Part shown: positions 40,951-42,317 of the stretch, piece after piece
Position numbering within the stretch: the first letter of the stretch is position 1
Layout of the letters: the number at the start of each line of letters is the position of its first letter
Assembly (NCBI GenBank): GCA_001796965.1
Contig: MGOA01000050.1
Location: 1 to 42,317, forward strand
Length of the DNA stretch: 42,317 bases
Direction of reading: 5' to 3'
Source of the DNA: Chloroflexi bacterium RBG_16_64_43
GTDB taxonomy: Bacteria; Chloroflexota; Anaerolineae; Anaerolineales; RBG-16-64-43
The notes under the pieces: model-generated
What the model was told of the DNA's origin: nothing
Database searches by the model: none
Seen by the model: the letters and a program-made list of their open reading frames with translations, nothing else
Position numbers and translations under genes: made by a program

Positions 40951-41027
40951 GAGGTGATCTTGCCTCCGGCATTGGGGGGTATCGAGCGTCTGCGCGCCTG
41001 GCGGCGCGCAGGAAAGGGCCGAACTGA

Positions 41028-41056
41028 ATTGTAAGAGATGCTCCGCCGGTTGTCAA
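41028..41056 (-). promoter_or_regulatory. Promoter of the EF-G-like gene
   Basis: On the minus strand TTGACA (41056-41051), a 17-bp spacer, TACAAT (41033-41028). One of the best sigma70-type promoters in the window; the leader is about 70 nt. Confidence 0.8.
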
Positions 41057-41106
41057 AACGCAGGCGGCTGGTCAACGCCGACTTCGCCAGGTGATTTGCG
41101 CGGCCG

Positions 41107-42317
41107 TCATGGCCGCGCTTTCGTCGCGCGCAGTCGCCTGGCCGCGGCGGTCGCGGCCAATGCGGCGAGGAGAAAGAGAAGCGGTTCAAACGGGATGCGG
41201 AAGCGCGCGTTCCCGGCCGCGCCCGGGGCGACGACAAGAGCCAGGACCACCGGCATGATCACCCAGATAGCCAACCAGTTCCTTGCGCGGAGGCACATGA
41301 CGAATCCGATCCCGCTGAGGAGGAAGAGCGTTGCGTAGAATGTAGTGAGCACGACCGTCAGAGCCAGCAACGGGCCGTTTGCGGTCTGGCCCCAAGCAGG
41401 CGAAAGATCCTCGTCGGACGCGGTTCGGTTCGGCAGGCTTCCAGGCCACAGGAACAAGGCAACGTAGCTGACGCCGGGTCGAAGCGTATTCAGACTATCG
41501 ACAACAACCGAGGTGATGGCCTGCAGCGGATGAGTACGAAGGATGGCCACGGCCACCTTCTGCTGATCTTGCGCAACCTGAGCCGCGTTGAGCGACGCTC
41601 CGTGCTGGTCGACGTATTCACGGTAGATGGCGATCGCATATTCCTGGCCGGCAGCCAGGGACGTTCCCTCCGCGCGCGCGAGGGTCGAGGCGGCGACATA
41701 ATTGAGCAAATTGTGCGAGCTCACGCTGGTCAGAACAGGCATGCCGAATAGGCTCTGATTCCGCACAAGCCATGGCGCGACAACCAGGCCGGCGACGCCG
41801 AACAGAAGCGCGACCCGCGGGACGGCCCAAGTCAGCTTGGACCGGCACATCTCCACCAATGGCAATCCCCACATCGCGACGAGGCCGATCGGGCGGGTCA
41901 ACACGCCCAGGCCCGCCAGAAATCCCGCCACGATCAAGTTCAAGAGGGCTGGCCGCGACGCAAACAACACCAAGGTGCCCATGAGCAAGGCGGTGTACAG
42001 AGTCTCGGGAGAAAGCACGCCGACGAACATGTAGGGCACAGCGGCAAAGGCGTAGGCCCACCCGGCGGCTAGACCCACCTCTCGCGAGGCGAAGAGCCGC
42101 CAGCCCAGTCTGACGAGCAACCATGCCGTCAGTCCGCGGAGAACGACCTGAATGATCACAACCGCAATCTCGCTGCGTGCGCTGAGAGCGAAGATGATCG
42201 CGACAAACGCAGGATACCCCGGCGTGAGGAGTATGTCGGGCTCAAATGGAGGGACGACGCTCCGCGAGAAGACATGATGTTCGAGCAGATTTACGGCGAG
42301 ACTCAAGTACTTCGCCG
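41107..42317 (-). CDS. ArnT/GT39-like membrane glycosyltransferase, partial
   Basis: At least 403 residues with about ten membrane helices. The first visible residues (AKYLSLAVNLLEHHVFS) followed by PPFEPDILLTPGYPAFVA match the first extracytoplasmic loop of ArnT/PMT-type GT-C glycosyltransferases, whose catalytic Asp normally lies just before this point. The frame is open to the window edge and the in-frame TTG at 42306 is not a credible start, so the 5' end is missing. Helices and charged loops continue to RFRIPFEPLLFLLAALAA. Such enzymes move sugars from polyprenyl phosphate to lipids, proteins or glycans outside the membrane. It is 70 bp upstream of the EF-G-like gene promoter on the same strand. 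Confidence 0.82.
   Translation of the reverse strand, partial: AKYLSLAVNLLEHHVFSRSVVPPFEPDILLTPGYPAFVAIIFALSARSEIAVVIIQVVLRGLTAWLLVRLGWRLFASREVGLAAGWAYAFAAVPYMFVGVLSPETLYTALLMGTLVLFASRPALLNLIVAGFLAGLGVLTRPIGLVAMWGLPLVEMCRSKLTWAVPRVALLFGVAGLVVAPWLVRNQSLFGMPVLTSVSSHNLLNYVAASTLARAEGTSLAAGQEYAIAIYREYVDQHGASLNAAQVAQDQQKVAVAILRTHPLQAITSVVVDSLNTLRPGVSYVALFLWPGSLPNRTASDEDLSPAWGQTANGPLLALTVVLTTFYATLFLLSGIGFVMCLRARNWLAIWVIMPVVLALVVAPGAAGNARFRIPFEPLLFLLAALAATAAARRLRATKARP

Overview
The window is a GC-rich, densely coded stretch of a bacterial chromosome with housekeeping genes on both strands and no phage, insertion sequence or CRISPR array. It looks like Chloroflexota, probably Anaerolineae-like. The reasons are the Thr/Pro-rich extracellular tails and lipoprotein linkers, three DUF3048 lipoproteins in tandem, the large insertion in the ATP synthase alpha subunit, and mixed use of Shine-Dalgarno and apparently leaderless starts. 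This assignment is inference; no rRNA or other marker fixes the phylum.

Layout. 1-5.9 kb: a ParB/SerK-fold protein (-), ribosomal protein L9 behind a good promoter and a structured leader, a RodZ-like membrane protein abutting rimO, a DUF1232 protein (-) and a cupredoxin lipoprotein. 5.9-9.4 kb: a DinB-fold protein (-), a YfcE-type phosphoesterase, tRNA-Arg(CCG) (-), then yebC-ruvC-ruvA. 9.5-15.3 kb: the F1 genes atpA-G-D-C with their own promoter, without Fo or delta genes, followed by an MreB-family protein whose nucleotide-handling motifs are altered. 15.3-18.3 kb: rex (-), obgE-nadD, and a C_GCAxxG_C_C protein (-).

18.3-26.3 kb (all -): a tyrosine-recombinase-fold protein lacking the nucleophilic tyrosine, an LCP-family protein with its own promoter and leader hairpin, and a tight three-gene operon: coiled-coil zinc ribbon, membrane-anchored NACHT/HEAT NTPase, and a multi-TM GAF histidine-kinase-like protein lacking a recognisable phospho-accepting His. 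The zinc-ribbon gene and the divergent MFS transporter gene both appear to be transcribed leaderless. 26.4-31.7 kb: the MFS transporter and three DUF3048 lipoproteins. 31.9-42.3 kb (all -): alpha-glucan phosphorylase with a DUF2179 membrane protein, an ECF sigma factor and RskA-type anti-sigma separated by an odd 316-bp gap, a frameshifted gene remnant, a PIG-L deacetylase, a GT2 glycosyltransferase, an EF-G paralogue, and a partial ArnT/GT39-like membrane glycosyltransferase that runs off the window.

The clearest theme is fold-conserved proteins with altered catalytic residues: MreB-like, Xer-like, histidine-kinase-like, and a NACHT P-loop with Arg for Lys. The zinc-ribbon/NACHT-HEAT/pseudo-kinase operon is the best candidate for an undescribed system. 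Its function cannot be read from sequence; a signalling or surveillance module at the membrane is a hypothesis.
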